Positions 53,268 to 61,603 of a DNA stretch of 64,000 nt are shown here, piece by piece. The notes under the pieces are model-generated. The model saw nothing but the letters and a program-made list of their open reading frames with translations, had not been told where the DNA came from and searched no databases. Within the stretch, counting starts at the first letter, position 1. Each line of letters opens with the position of its first letter. Both the position numbers and the translations under genes were made by a program. Origin of the DNA: Bradyrhizobium sp. CCGB12 (GTDB lineage Bacteria > Pseudomonadota > Alphaproteobacteria > Rhizobiales > Xanthobacteraceae); NCBI RefSeq assembly GCF_024199845.1, contig NZ_JANADO010000001.1, forward strand, positions 4,712,001 to 4,776,000, written 5' to 3'.

Positions 53268-53888
53268 TCAGGCCAGCAGCTTCATCGCGACGCCGACGAG
53301 GCGGGTCCCGTCGAGCGGCAGGCGCGACTTGCCGACCACGCGCAGGCCCTGCGTGATGCAGATCATCAGCCGCGCGGTGTCGTCGGCCGCGACATGGCCG
53401 GGAATCGAGCCATCGGCCTGCCCCTCGCGAATGAGGCCGGCGATGAAGCTTTCGTTGGCCTTGAGTTGCGCATTGACGCGGGCGCCGACGACCGGATCGA
53501 GTGCGGACAGCTCGACCGCGCTGCCGACGACGAGGCAACCGCGCCGCCCTTCGCTGCCCTGAGAGTGCTCGACATAGGACAGCAGCACGTTGCGCAGACG
53601 CTCGCGGCCGTTTGCGCCCCGCGCCGCAGCGCTGCGCGTCTGCTCCTGGCGCAGGGTGGTGTAGCGCTCGAAGGCGGCGAGAAACACGGCATGCTTGTCG
53701 GCAAACGCCTTGTAGATGCTTCCCGTAGCCAGCCGCATCGCCACGGTGAGGTCGCCGATTGAGGTGGCATGATAACCGCGCTCGCGAAACACGCGTACCG
53801 CCCTGTCGAGCGTGGTGTCCATGTCGAACTCCCGGGGACGGCCGGGCGGGCGGACGGCGGGTTGCGGTCGGCGGACGGCTTTTTGCAT
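53268..53888 (-). CDS. TetR/AcrR-family transcriptional regulator
   Basis: A 206-residue regulator. The N-terminal HTH begins at GRPREFD (about residue 16) with recognition helix ATGSIYKAFADKHAVFLAAF; the C-terminal ligand-binding domain is helical. It probably represses itself and the MFS exporter via the shared 23-nt motif. The operator comes within 6 nt of the first ATG, leaving no room for a Shine-Dalgarno sequence, so a downstream start at MDTTLDR (53822, with GGGAG) is possible, but GRPREFD belongs to the family. Confidence 0.9.
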   Translation of the reverse strand: MQKAVRRPQPAVRPPGRPREFDMDTTLDRAVRVFRERGYHATSIGDLTVAMRLATGSIYKAFADKHAVFLAAFERYTTLRQEQTRSAAARGANGRERLRNVLLSYVEHSQGSEGRRGCLVVGSAVELSALDPVVGARVNAQLKANESFIAGLIREGQADGSIPGHVAADDTARLMICITQGLRVVGKSRLPLDGTRLVGVAMKLLA

Positions 53889-53893
53889 TGCGG

Positions 53894-53916
53894 CATAATA
53901 GGGAATGGACGTTTCC
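53894..53916. promoter_or_regulatory. TetR operator candidate, copy 2 (own promoter)
   Basis: CATAATAGGGAATGGACG then TTTCC on the plus strand, the inverted counterpart of 53237-53259. It lies directly upstream of the TetR gene. The two copies share GGAAA-Y-G-N-C-Y-ATTCCCTA-N-TATG. Confidence 0.65.
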
Positions 53917-53962
53917 GAATGAAGACACGTGGTTGTGATTGCTAGGGACGGCTGCCAAACCC

Positions 53963-54089
53963 GTCATCCTGAGGCGCGAGTGATGGGGCGCTGAGCGCCT
54001 CATCAGGAGCCTCGAAGGATGAGCGGCCGAGATGCAGTCGGGCCGCCGCCCTTCGAGGCTCGCCGAAGGGGCGAGCGCCTCAGGGTGAC
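53963..54089. repeat. Palindromic intergenic repeat, family E
   Basis: Arms GTCATCCTGAGG and CCTCAGGGTGAC enclose inner inverted stems (GGGGCGCTGAGCGCC-like and CCCTTCGAGGCTCGCCGAAGGG). It is the first of several repeats in a 1.1-kb region without genes. Confidence 0.75.
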
Positions 54090-54120
54090 GGTGATGGATT
54101 GTCACTCGCTGCTTCCACTC

Positions 54121-54198
54121 GTCATTGCGAGCGCAGCGAAGCAATCCAGCATCCCTCCGCGGTAAGGCTCTGGATTGCTTCGCTACGCTCGCAATGAC
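54121..54198. repeat. Palindromic intergenic repeat, family C (second copy)
   Basis: GTCATTGCGAGCG and CGCTCGCAATGAC arms with GAAGCAATCCAG..CTGGATTGCTTC inside; the same family as 8101-8184. Confidence 0.85.
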
Positions 54199-54239
54199 GG
54201 AGGACGGGCCGACAGCGCCACTCTTTCGGCTTGCATTTT

Positions 54240-54800
54240 GAATCGTAGACACAGTTTCACATCCTCGCGGCGCAATTCGCCCGAGCTTTTCCTGGTCACT
54301 CCACCCTCATATCCAAGAGGGCGCAGGGAAGACCGGGTGCCAGCTTGCACCCGCGATCCGCTGCGCGAAAAATGTAGCGCGAGGAGACCGCACAGCAGCA
54401 TACAGGTGTAGCCAATCACTCGGCCTTCCCTGCGCGATGGTTGGACGGCTTATGCCGTGCTCTCCCGGGAGCCGAATTCCTTCTGGCCTCCCTCACCCCC
54501 GCCGAAGTCGCCGGCACCGCGCCGGTTGACGCGCATGCCGCATCCGCAAGAGTTTGACCGTAGCAACGACGGCCAGGACCACACGGTTTTGCCGTACGCA
54601 CGGCTCGCCTATCGCCACAGGGTCCGACGGCGTTGTGCACGTTGCCATCGAAATACTGGCGCGACGACCCTGACAGCGCCGTTCGTCCACGCGAAGCCTC
54701 GGGCTCACGGAGAGCAATCCGCCCTGCCCTTAACTTCTCGCGCCCGACGCTGCCGCGTCCACCGCAAGCCCGGCTCCGCGATCACCACGACAATGACCGC
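54240..54800. other. Gene-free conserved-looking intergenic segment
   Basis: About 560 nt without a credible gene: no frame has a good start, Shine-Dalgarno sequence and family pattern. Phrases such as CACTCCACCCTCATATCCAAG and ACCACACGGTTTTGCCGTACG are, to my memory, common in intergenic DNA of Bradyrhizobium and Rhodopseudomonas, so this may be a degenerate long repeat or remnant element. Not verified. Confidence 0.45.
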
Positions 54801-54907
54801 CCCTCAAGGGTGAGCCGGGATAAAGCGACACATACGCCATTTCCGAATTTCGGTAAAGTGGAATATTTTTGTAGGGTGCGATTGACAGACGTCGACACAG
54901 GCACGCC

Positions 54908-54995
54908 GTAGCCCGGATGGAGCGGAAGCGTAATCCGGGAGCGGTGCCCCCGCGCAACAGCGCCCCCGGATTACGCTGCGCTCCATCCGGGCTAC
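54908..54995. repeat. Palindromic intergenic repeat, family F
   Basis: GTAGCCCGGATGGAGCG..AAGCGTAATCCGGG and its inverse CCCGGATTACGCTGCGCTCC..CCGGGCTAC form an almost perfect long hairpin just before the end of the carbamoylase gene. Confidence 0.85.
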
Positions 54996-55012
54996 TGGAG
55001 AAAGAGAGCGCC

Positions 55013-55972
55013 TCACACCTTCGGCCGCACCGACGTTCCGTCCGCCATGGTGGCCACACCCTTGCGTTCGACGATCATCCCATAGGCCCGTGGCTGGCGG
55101 TGAATGTCGAAATTGAATGTCGTGCGCTTGTAGGAATTGCAGAGATCGAGATCGCAGCGGGCGAGCGCGATCTCGTCGCCCTTCGTCGTGCATCTCGCAA
55201 CGATTTCGCCAGAGGGCGCGATGATGCAGCTGCCGCCGATGTGGTCCACACCCTCCTCGATTCCGGCCTTGGCGACGCCGACCACGAAGGTGCCGTTCTG
55301 ATAGGCGCCGGCCTGCATCACCAGATGGTTGTGAAACAGCGAGAGATCGTCGTGCTCCGGTGCGGGCGGATTGTGCACCGGCGTGTTGTAGCCGATCATC
55401 ACCATCTCGACGCCCTGGAGGCCCATCACCCGGTAGGTCTCGCTCCAGCGGCGGTCGTTGCAGATCGCCATGCCCATCACGCCGCCGAAGGCGCTGGTCA
55501 CATCGAAACCTGCTCCGGGCTCGAAATAGCGCTTTTCCAGATGCTGAAATTTGCGCCACGGCTCGTGCTCGGCATGGCCGGGCAAATGAACCTTGCGATA
55601 TTTCAGGACGATCGCGCCGCTGCGGTCGACCAGGATGGAGGTGTTGTAGCGCCTGACAGTCCCGGCTTCGACCGTCAGCTCGGCATAGCCGAGATAGAAC
55701 CCGATGCCGAGCTCGCGCGCGAGGTCGAACAGGCCTTGCGTCTCCGCTCCCGGCATCTCGCGCTCGAAGAATTCGTCGATTTCGGCCTGATCCTCAAAAT
55801 ACCAGCGCGGAAAGAACGTGGTCAGCGCAAGCTCGGGATAGACGATCAGGTCGCAGCCGCTCGCGTGCGCCTGGCGCATCAAGGCCTTGAGTCGCGCCAC
55901 GATCTCGGTCCTCGTCTCGCTTCTGGCGATCGGGCCAAGCTGGCCGGCCGCAACATTCACAAATCTTGCCAC
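55013..55972 (-). CDS. N-carbamoyl-D-amino acid hydrolase-like nitrilase
   Basis: A 319-residue nitrilase-superfamily protein of the D-carbamoylase branch. The catalytic triad is visible: Glu in YPELALTTFF, Lys in YRKVHLPG, Cys in AICNDRRW. It hydrolyses N-carbamoyl-D-amino acids to D-amino acids, CO2 and ammonia. The start is GTG at 55972, chosen for the AAGGA Shine-Dalgarno sequence and the family N-terminus (ARFVNVAAGQLGPI). No hydantoinase gene is adjacent. Preceded by an AT-rich promoter region. Confidence 0.88.
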   Translation of the reverse strand: MARFVNVAAGQLGPIARSETRTEIVARLKALMRQAHASGCDLIVYPELALTTFFPRWYFEDQAEIDEFFEREMPGAETQGLFDLARELGIGFYLGYAELTVEAGTVRRYNTSILVDRSGAIVLKYRKVHLPGHAEHEPWRKFQHLEKRYFEPGAGFDVTSAFGGVMGMAICNDRRWSETYRVMGLQGVEMVMIGYNTPVHNPPAPEHDDLSLFHNHLVMQAGAYQNGTFVVGVAKAGIEEGVDHIGGSCIIAPSGEIVARCTTKGDEIALARCDLDLCNSYKRTTFNFDIHRQPRAYGMIVERKGVATMADGTSVRPKV

Positions 55973-56231
55973 ACGTTTTTCCTTCGTCGCCGAACTGTCC
56001 CAGCAGAGCCTATCGGGCGCAGCACTGCCCGCACAGCGCAACGCGCTGGCGCATACTCAAATTCCGTACCTGCCGGGTATCATCATGTATCGTCGGCCCC
56101 GCTGCAGGCCGAAAGCCGGAATTAGTTGCCAATCTGCAACGGTTCCTCGCGATCTGAAGCCGGACAAAAGAAACTCCCAATCCGGCCACGAACCGCTCTC
56201 ACAACGCCGTGAGACAGCCAAGGGAACTACG

Positions 56232-56459
56232 ATGCGTGCACAGCGCGTTTGGAAAGTGAATGGGACGACCGCCAGCGTCTCGCAGCTCCAATCAAGACTG
56301 GACGACCTGAACAAGCGGCTCGGCCAACTCGAAAGCCAGCATCCCGAGAGCAGAAAGGTGGAAGAGTTGAAGTCGAGCGCGCTCAGCCTGTCACGCGAGA
56401 TCGACGACATCCGCTGCGCCGAGGCGACGGCGGCCCTGAGCGAGTTGCTGCGGAAGTAA
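56232..56459 (+). CDS. Small coiled-coil protein
   Basis: A 75-residue protein; residues 15-70 form a helical coiled coil (SQLQSRLDDLNKRLGQLES, then ELKSSALSLSREIDDI). One Cys near the end (IRCAEA). An AAGGGAA Shine-Dalgarno sequence precedes the ATG. Function unknown. Confidence 0.6.
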   Translation: MRAQRVWKVNGTTASVSQLQSRLDDLNKRLGQLESQHPESRKVEELKSSALSLSREIDDIRCAEATAALSELLRK

Positions 56460-56661
56460 TCAGGCCTCGCTGATTCGCTCACCCCGCAAGGAACCAACGT
56501 CGCGCAGCACCATTTCCATGCTGAGCGTGGAACAAAATCGTGGCCAGGCACCTGACGCGAGCCCATCTTGCGCGCGGCGTCACCGGCGCGATTTCCACGC
56601 TGGTCCTGTGCGCGACGGACAATGACCATCGCGTGCCATTTCATGATGTGAAGGATTTCGC

Positions 56662-56988
56662 ATGACGTCCGACCCCGAGGAGTCGGTAAGGCTGCAAGGC
56701 TATGGCGAGATGACGTTGCGCACCGCGATCGCGACGCTGATGGCGCTGGCGCCGAGCGACCGGTCCGACGCCACCATCTTCCGCGTCCGCGACGGCTCGC
56801 GCCTGGCCACGCGCGAGATCACCGACCTCGCGTCGGAATGGGGCATGGCGCCGCTGGCCGACGTCAGGTCTCCAGGACTCGTCCCGGATCAGCACTGGCC
56901 GGACATCGTCCGCGGCATGGTGCGCGAGGCGCCGCTGCCCTCGCTGATGGTGGCGTTTTTGCTCGGCGTGCTGGTGGCACGGCGGTAG
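56662..56988 (+). CDS. Hypothetical protein with C-terminal membrane helix
   Basis: A 108-residue protein: a soluble charged N-terminal part and a short C-terminal hydrophobic stretch (SLMVAFLLGVLVARR), like a tail-anchored protein. A GGAAC-N16-CATT sequence lies upstream (beginning near 56489), too weak to call. Normal codon usage. Function unknown. Confidence 0.6.
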   Translation: MTSDPEESVRLQGYGEMTLRTAIATLMALAPSDRSDATIFRVRDGSRLATREITDLASEWGMAPLADVRSPGLVPDQHWPDIVRGMVREAPLPSLMVAFLLGVLVARR

Positions 56989-57034
56989 AGCGAGATCGAA
57001 TCAGGTTGAACCACCGGCCCCCCGGGCTCGATGG

Positions 57035-57153
57035 ACCTCTCCCGCTTGCGGGAGAGGTCGGCGCGAAGCGCCGGGTGAGGGCTCTCTCCTCATCGGGAGT
57101 GTCCCATTGGGGAAACACCCTCTCCCCAGCCCTCTCCCGCAAGCGGGAGAGGG
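57035..57153. repeat. Palindromic intergenic repeat, family A (second copy)
   Basis: ACCTCTCCCGCTTGCGGGAGAGGT, given as ACCTCTCCCGC and GCGGGAGAGGT, then GGCGCGAAGCGCC and a closing CTCTCCCGCAAGCGGGAGAG stem. The same architecture as 2184-2330. Confidence 0.8.
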
Positions 57154-57183
57154 AGCGCACCCATTATGGGGCAAGATCAAGTC

Positions 57184-57429
57184 TCAAGCGGCGCGGGCCG
57201 ATTTCGCGCGTTCCTCGAGCGCATGGATCGTCGACACGAGGTTCTCGCGCCGCGCCCGAAGGGTTGCCGCAAGCAACGGATAGGACGGGTCCTTCACGTT
57301 GAACACGCCGGCCTTGGCCTCTTCTTCAAGGATGTCGGAATTCATGAGCTGAACACGCCACCACAGATCCGCGATCAGCGCGCTAAGCCGAAAGTCTCCG
57401 GTAGAACCGAAACGGGACACTTGTTTCAT
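57184..57429 (-). CDS. Small helical protein beside the integration site
   Basis: An 81-residue protein with a helical N-terminal part (RLSALIADLWWRVQLMNSDI) and an ending helix (LRARRENLVSTIHALEERAK). The start MKQVSRF was chosen. An 8-bp perfect inverted repeat, ACAGTCTC/GAGACTGT, lies about 20 nt upstream. It looks like host DNA, left of the tRNA fragment. Function unknown. Confidence 0.55.
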   Translation of the reverse strand: MKQVSRFGSTGDFRLSALIADLWWRVQLMNSDILEEEAKAGVFNVKDPSYPLLAATLRARRENLVSTIHALEERAKSARAA

Positions 57430-57447
57430 TGTTTGCCTCAACCAGAC

Positions 57448-57470
57448 ACAGTCTCTCCGCTGGAGACTGT
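57448..57470. promoter_or_regulatory. Perfect inverted repeat upstream of the 81-residue gene
   Basis: ACAGTCTC-TCCGCTG-GAGACTGT, 19 nt before the start codon. It may be an operator or a 5' hairpin. The remaining 250 nt up to the tRNA fragment hold no gene. Confidence 0.4.
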
Positions 57471-57726
57471 CTTTGGTCCTCACTGAGCAAACAGAGTGCC
57501 AAGGGACGGGCGAGCCGGCTGCGCGACCTCGCGGCCTGCACAGGATCGACCGCATCGGCGTGACCGGAAAGGCGCGTCGGTCGGCGCGAGCCATGCCGCC
57601 GGAACAAGCCGCCCTGCCGACCCAAATCGGCCGTGGACCCGTCCCGAAAATCGTTGCAAAAAGGCGCTCCCGAGGCGCCGGCGGCCGGTCTGCCAAGCCT
57701 CTGGAAAACGTCGATTTTTGGAAGAA

Positions 57727-57776
57727 TGGTCGGAGTGGCAGGATTCGAACCTGCGACCCCTGCGTCCCGAACGCAG
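57727..57776 (-). other. Attachment site: 3' fragment of tRNA-Pro(CGG)
   Basis: On the minus strand, exactly the 3' 50 nt of a proline tRNA: the anticodon arm CTGCG-TTCGGGA-CGCAG (anticodon CGG), variable loop, T arm (GCAGG-TTCGAAT-CCTGC), acceptor 3' strand CACTCCG, and ACCA. The 5' half (acceptor, D arm) is absent; AT-rich foreign-looking DNA takes its place. A tRNA 3' end ending at an abrupt composition change, with an integrase gene nearby, is the signature of an att duplication. Confidence 0.85.
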
Positions 57777-58013
57777 TGAATTTTCTCTAACTTATTGATT
57801 TTTAAGATAGAGACAGGATTTTCGCCACGTTTTGTTCACGCCCGTTAGGGCCATTTCATTGCGAATTCGTTGCGCGTTCTTGGCTCGATCTCACGGCGGA
57901 ACCGAACAAAGCAAGTTCGATACTGCGGCAAGTCGCCGGTGACGGCCAGAAGCCTTCTCCCCCGAGCTGCGACGGTAATATCTAAAGGAAGGCCGGCTCG
58001 TGCGCGCCCGCGA

Positions 58014-59756
58014 TTATCGCCGTGAGACCGGATTGGAGCCACCCCCGGCAGCGCCGATGGCGTTCTCTGGCTTACAATCGATATCAAACGCTGAGCCGGA
58101 ACTAATTGGATGAGGAAATGTCGTGCGAAAATCGTCATCAGTTGGAGGAGAGTTTTTTAAGAAGAGCGAAAGGTCTTGCGGAAGCGAGGCCTCGCCTGTT
58201 TGCGCCATATAGAAGCTCGCTCGAAGCGCGCGTTGAAAGCTATCAACAAGCTCAATTGTTTTCAGCTCATCCGGCGGCAGCTTTTCCGCACTGTTCGATG
58301 AGCCTCGCCCGTCAATCTTAAATGCGGTCTCCTTCATCCGACCCTCATAGAGAGCCACCTCGTTAAAACTAGTGGAACTGGCCGAGCTCATTAAGGTCGA
58401 GCTAAACTCGCTTACAGTCGAAACACTGAAAAAGCGCGATTGATCAAGATGAATTCCTTTCAGATTTGCTTTGAACAGCTTCGGTGGAGATACGATTACT
58501 GGCGAGAACTCCGCCTCCGAAAACTGCTCCAGCGCCGTCTGGTCGGCAGGAAAGGATTGATGCCAGGCGGGCTTTTCGCTGCTTGCTTTTGAGTATGTGC
58601 GGCGGAAAGGGATAACCCCAGGAAAAAGACCGTGGCCGTGGAAATAGGCGCCGGACAGGTTTGCGCAGCTAAAGTTGGGCATGACTACATAAATATTGGC
58701 ATTCTTTTCTAAGGTACTGGCAGAGTCACGAAGATAGCGCGTTGAGCCAAACACCAACCGACCGCTGCCGGGTAAGTTCACGGAATCTGGATCGAGGCTT
58801 CGAAACAGAGCGTTACGCAAGTCTGTCTCGATAAATCGTGTTCCCGCGAGACCTGCATTGTCGAAGATCGCAGCCGCCAATTTTGCTCCACTGAAGTTCG
58901 ATCTATCGAGCGCTGAACTCGCAAAATCCGCACCGTTGGGGAAAACGACACCACTGAAGTCACATTCAACACAATAAATTCCTCGGTAGTCTTTGTAGCC
59001 AGATAGCACACCCTTTCGTGCGTTTTGAGCGATCAGCTTACCAATCGTTCGAGCAATTCTTTCTTCTTCGTTTAAGAACGAGTCGAAAAATTGTTGCCGT
59101 CGTGAAAACGCATTATTTCGACCCATTAGCGCGCGGCTCTGAGTAACAAGCATTTCTTGAAAGTATAGCCAATCTTGCCGAGATATTGCCCCCTCCTTAG
59201 GAATGGATGCGAGCAAATTGACAACGACGGCCTGAGTTTGAGTGTCTTTCTCAGTTGCGATCAGACCTGCAAGCGTAAACAATATCTGGCGGTGGGCTTC
59301 CTTGTTTGAAGCATCCAGATAGCCGCTAAGTACAGAGACGCCCACCAACTTCGAGATCGTGTTGGTTGATTCAAGTCGCTTTATGGCATCCTCGAAGCGA
59401 GTATGCTGTTCAGCAGTGCGGGTGCGCTCCCGTTCCTGACGCGTACGCTCTCTATCAACAATCGTTTTGTCGTAAGAATCCCAAATACCATAGATGCTGG
59501 CGGCAACCGCTACCGCTCCGCCAAGCGTCACAATGTTCTTAACTAGTTTTGCCCACCACTTTTCTGGTTTCAAACCATTCCTAAGGGTAGTGGTTTCGAT
59601 CCTTAGTTTTTCATTCTCAAGATAGAGATGTTCGCGTTCAAGCACCTCCTTAGTTGGCAATTGAAGCTCGGGGACATCGCCGGGAGGAAAAGCGTCAGCA
59701 ACGCCAGAACGAACCGGCGCACTATTTTCCGGACTGGCAGATGAGCCATCGATCAT
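58014..59756 (-). CDS. Membrane-anchored pentapeptide-repeat protein
   Basis: A 580-residue protein: an N-terminal acidic/proline region with a coiled coil (about 36-60, EREHLYLENEKLRIETTTLR), one transmembrane helix (about 70-88, NIVTLGGAVAVAASIYGIW), a second coiled coil rich in Arg/Glu (about 93-130), a helical part, and pentapeptide-repeat segments (about 265-325, CDFSG, ADFAS, SNFSG, AKLAA, TDLRN; further copies near CANLSGAYF and ANLKGIHL). The layout (TM helix, then helical domain and pentapeptides on the cytoplasmic side) is seen in proteins with signalling or defence roles, but none can be named here. AT-rich codon use unlike the host. Confidence 0.82.
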   Translation of the reverse strand: MIDGSSASPENSAPVRSGVADAFPPGDVPELQLPTKEVLEREHLYLENEKLRIETTTLRNGLKPEKWWAKLVKNIVTLGGAVAVAASIYGIWDSYDKTIVDRERTRQERERTRTAEQHTRFEDAIKRLESTNTISKLVGVSVLSGYLDASNKEAHRQILFTLAGLIATEKDTQTQAVVVNLLASIPKEGAISRQDWLYFQEMLVTQSRALMGRNNAFSRRQQFFDSFLNEEERIARTIGKLIAQNARKGVLSGYKDYRGIYCVECDFSGVVFPNGADFASSALDRSNFSGAKLAAAIFDNAGLAGTRFIETDLRNALFRSLDPDSVNLPGSGRLVFGSTRYLRDSASTLEKNANIYVVMPNFSCANLSGAYFHGHGLFPGVIPFRRTYSKASSEKPAWHQSFPADQTALEQFSEAEFSPVIVSPPKLFKANLKGIHLDQSRFFSVSTVSEFSSTLMSSASSTSFNEVALYEGRMKETAFKIDGRGSSNSAEKLPPDELKTIELVDSFQRALRASFYMAQTGEASLPQDLSLFLKNSPPTDDDFRTTFPHPISSGSAFDIDCKPENAIGAAGGGSNPVSRR

Positions 59757-59917
59757 TCGCGTAGCCCCCCGCGAGCAGGCCTAGCGTTATTCGCTGCAGC
59801 TTTTGCTTACGGGATAGATCTTCTTCGAAATTCGACAAATTGCAACCGGAGAAATTGTTTTCGCCCGAACTCGCCTATAGCATGTCGTTAGTGTGCGAAC
59901 TTTGAAGGAGGGCTGCA

Positions 59918-60298
59918 ATGAAAGCGTCGTTCGCGTTCATAGTCGCTTGCGTGCTACTCGTCACTCCCGCTGCAGGGGCAGACGTCGCCAGGGTTGTGAT
60001 TGAAGGGCCCGAAGTGGAGGTCGGCTCCGGAGGCCAATATGATGGCGGTAGAAATCCCGGCTGCCAGGCTCGCTACCAGGAGGTCTGCGTGAAGCCCCAA
60101 CACGGGGGTAAGCTGGTTGCAGGTACCGGCAAGGCAAGAATCAAAATCCAAAACGGCCGAACCGGTACACAGAAATCCAAGACGGATACGCCCGATGAAT
60201 TTTGCTTGGTGTTCTGGGCAAACACGGGCGCTTGCGAGATTCCTGCTTTTGTACGGGGGACTGTAGTTGCAACCGAAGAATACCAAAAGGCTCAGTAG
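59918..60298 (+). CDS. Secreted hypothetical protein of the island
   Basis: A 126-residue protein: a signal peptide (KASFAFIVACVLLVTPAAG, cleavage near residue 21) and a small Gly/Lys-rich mature domain with four cysteines (CQARYQEVC, then FC and AC), able to form two disulfides. A strong GAAGGAGGG Shine-Dalgarno sequence precedes the ATG. It is divergent from the pentapeptide gene with a 161-nt gap. No family recognised. Confidence 0.68.
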   Translation: MKASFAFIVACVLLVTPAAGADVARVVIEGPEVEVGSGGQYDGGRNPGCQARYQEVCVKPQHGGKLVAGTGKARIKIQNGRTGTQKSKTDTPDEFCLVFWANTGACEIPAFVRGTVVATEEYQKAQ

Positions 60299-60458
60299 GA
60301 GCTGCAAAGGTCACGAGCGAGGCTCAGCATATCGGAAGGAGTATTGCTGACTAAGATCCACGGTGCACTGGTCTTCCTTTGGAACGCCAGCTGAGAGCAG
60401 TTCTCGGTTTATGCCGGCGCGCTCCCCCAGGAAAGTCGGTTTTACTCCCTTTGGGTCA

Positions 60459-60767
60459 TCAAAGCCCGGCTGCGCTGAGCAAGCTCGATGCTGAAGAGGC
60501 GAGCACAGCGCCTATCGACCATGCGGCAGCCTTCCAGTTGAGGTCGCCGCTCTCGCCAGCATATCGGCCCAAGCCGCCCAGCGAAATTGCCTTCTGGTTT
60601 GGATTGATTGGTGGCAAGCCTAGCGGAGGGGCTGGCACTCCGGGCGGAGGTATCGGCGGGGAGATGTTGGGCTCGTCGATAGGAACGAGCGCGGCCCGTA
60701 TCCAGTAGCTGCCGGATATCACGCCGGTCACCAGTCCTACGCACGCCAATAGCACAGAAAATTTCAT
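60459..60767 (-). CDS. Small proline-rich membrane protein of the island
   Basis: A 102-residue protein: an N-terminal hydrophobic helix (KFSVLLACVGLVTGVISGSY), a Pro-rich segment (ISPPIPPPGVPAPPLGLPPI) and a C-terminal hydrophobic stretch (AAWSIGAVLASSASSLLSAAG). The ATG at 60767 is chosen over a TTG three bases upstream. Function unknown. Confidence 0.58.
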   Translation of the reverse strand: MKFSVLLACVGLVTGVISGSYWIRAALVPIDEPNISPPIPPPGVPAPPLGLPPINPNQKAISLGGLGRYAGESGDLNWKAAAWSIGAVLASSASSLLSAAGL

Positions 60768-60857
60768 CAAGACCGCCCCTCCTCAATGGGACAATCTAAG
60801 CATGCGCCACGCAGCGCCGCAACCGTCCACTCCCTCAGGGATGCCGGCTCGTTGCTT

Positions 60858-61022
60858 TCAGGACCGCCCTAATTCGGGTTCTGGCGGAGCTTCCGGAATC
60901 GTCTCGCGAAGATCAGCAATATGGTCCTCGATAATGCTCCGAAGGTCATTCTGGCCTCGCCTCATTGTTTGCGCGGGGCGCGCCGGCTCTCCTCGGGATT
61001 GTCTGGCTTGGCCTCGGCCCAT
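60858..61022 (-). CDS. Possible short ORF (54 residues)
   Basis: Between 60771 and 61105 only this frame looks plausible: from MGRGQARQSR to a helical, acidic end (LRSIIEDHIADLRETIPEAPP). No clear Shine-Dalgarno sequence. An internal ATG (MRRGQND) would leave 35 residues. Listed to cover the gap; low confidence. Confidence 0.3.
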   Translation of the reverse strand: MGRGQARQSRGEPARPAQTMRRGQNDLRSIIEDHIADLRETIPEAPPEPELGRS

Positions 61023-61105
61023 GGATAGCAGAGAATGCAGCCGCGGCCGGACGTCCTGTGATCTAACTCAATGGTGTTGAGAAGCGGCGGTCACTGTCCA
61101 CCCCC

Positions 61106-61438
61106 TCAGGACAAGGGCTGGGTCACCCAGAACCATTTGATCATCGAGGCGATGGCTACGAAGCAGAGGAGCCAAAGAATTACTTCTCCGGATGCTCCCT
61201 GAAATTCCAGTCCGAGCCCCTTGAATGCCATCGGAGCATCGCTTTGTCGAAATAGCGCGACCACAATAAAGGATGCGATGAATGCGAATGGCAATCCGAT
61301 GATGGTTGGGAAATTGCGAAGTACCAGATCCGTCACTACGGGGTCGAACCGATTGCGCCATAGGGCAAATACCAAAATGCCGACGTTCGCGATCAGCAGA
61401 ACTGCAATGCCGATGTTTAGTTTCTGTCTCCAGTCCAT
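61106..61438 (-). CDS. Small three-helix membrane protein of the island
   Basis: A 110-residue protein with three predicted helices (GIAVLLIANVGILVFALW, then IIGLPFAFIASFIVVALF and VILWLLCFVAIASMIKWF). The N-terminus MDWRQKLNI looks genuine. No family recognised. Island codon use. Confidence 0.6.
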   Translation of the reverse strand: MDWRQKLNIGIAVLLIANVGILVFALWRNRFDPVVTDLVLRNFPTIIGLPFAFIASFIVVALFRQSDAPMAFKGLGLEFQGASGEVILWLLCFVAIASMIKWFWVTQPLS

Positions 61439-61603
61439 AGGCGCGCCCTCCAGTTGTATCGGAGCAGCCTAGACACTCGAAGATTTCCGATCAAGGCGAG
61501 TCCAGTCCGTCAGGGATGGCGGGGCTGCCGCTTTGCCAAACTCGTCCGAAGCCGCATTGCGGAATTTCATCGGGGTTGATCCATTGCTTGCAGAACTTAA
61601 CGA

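Noticed and set aside
57727..57776. A functional tRNA-Pro gene
   Set aside because: The 5' acceptor strand and D arm are missing; only the 3' 50 nt are present.
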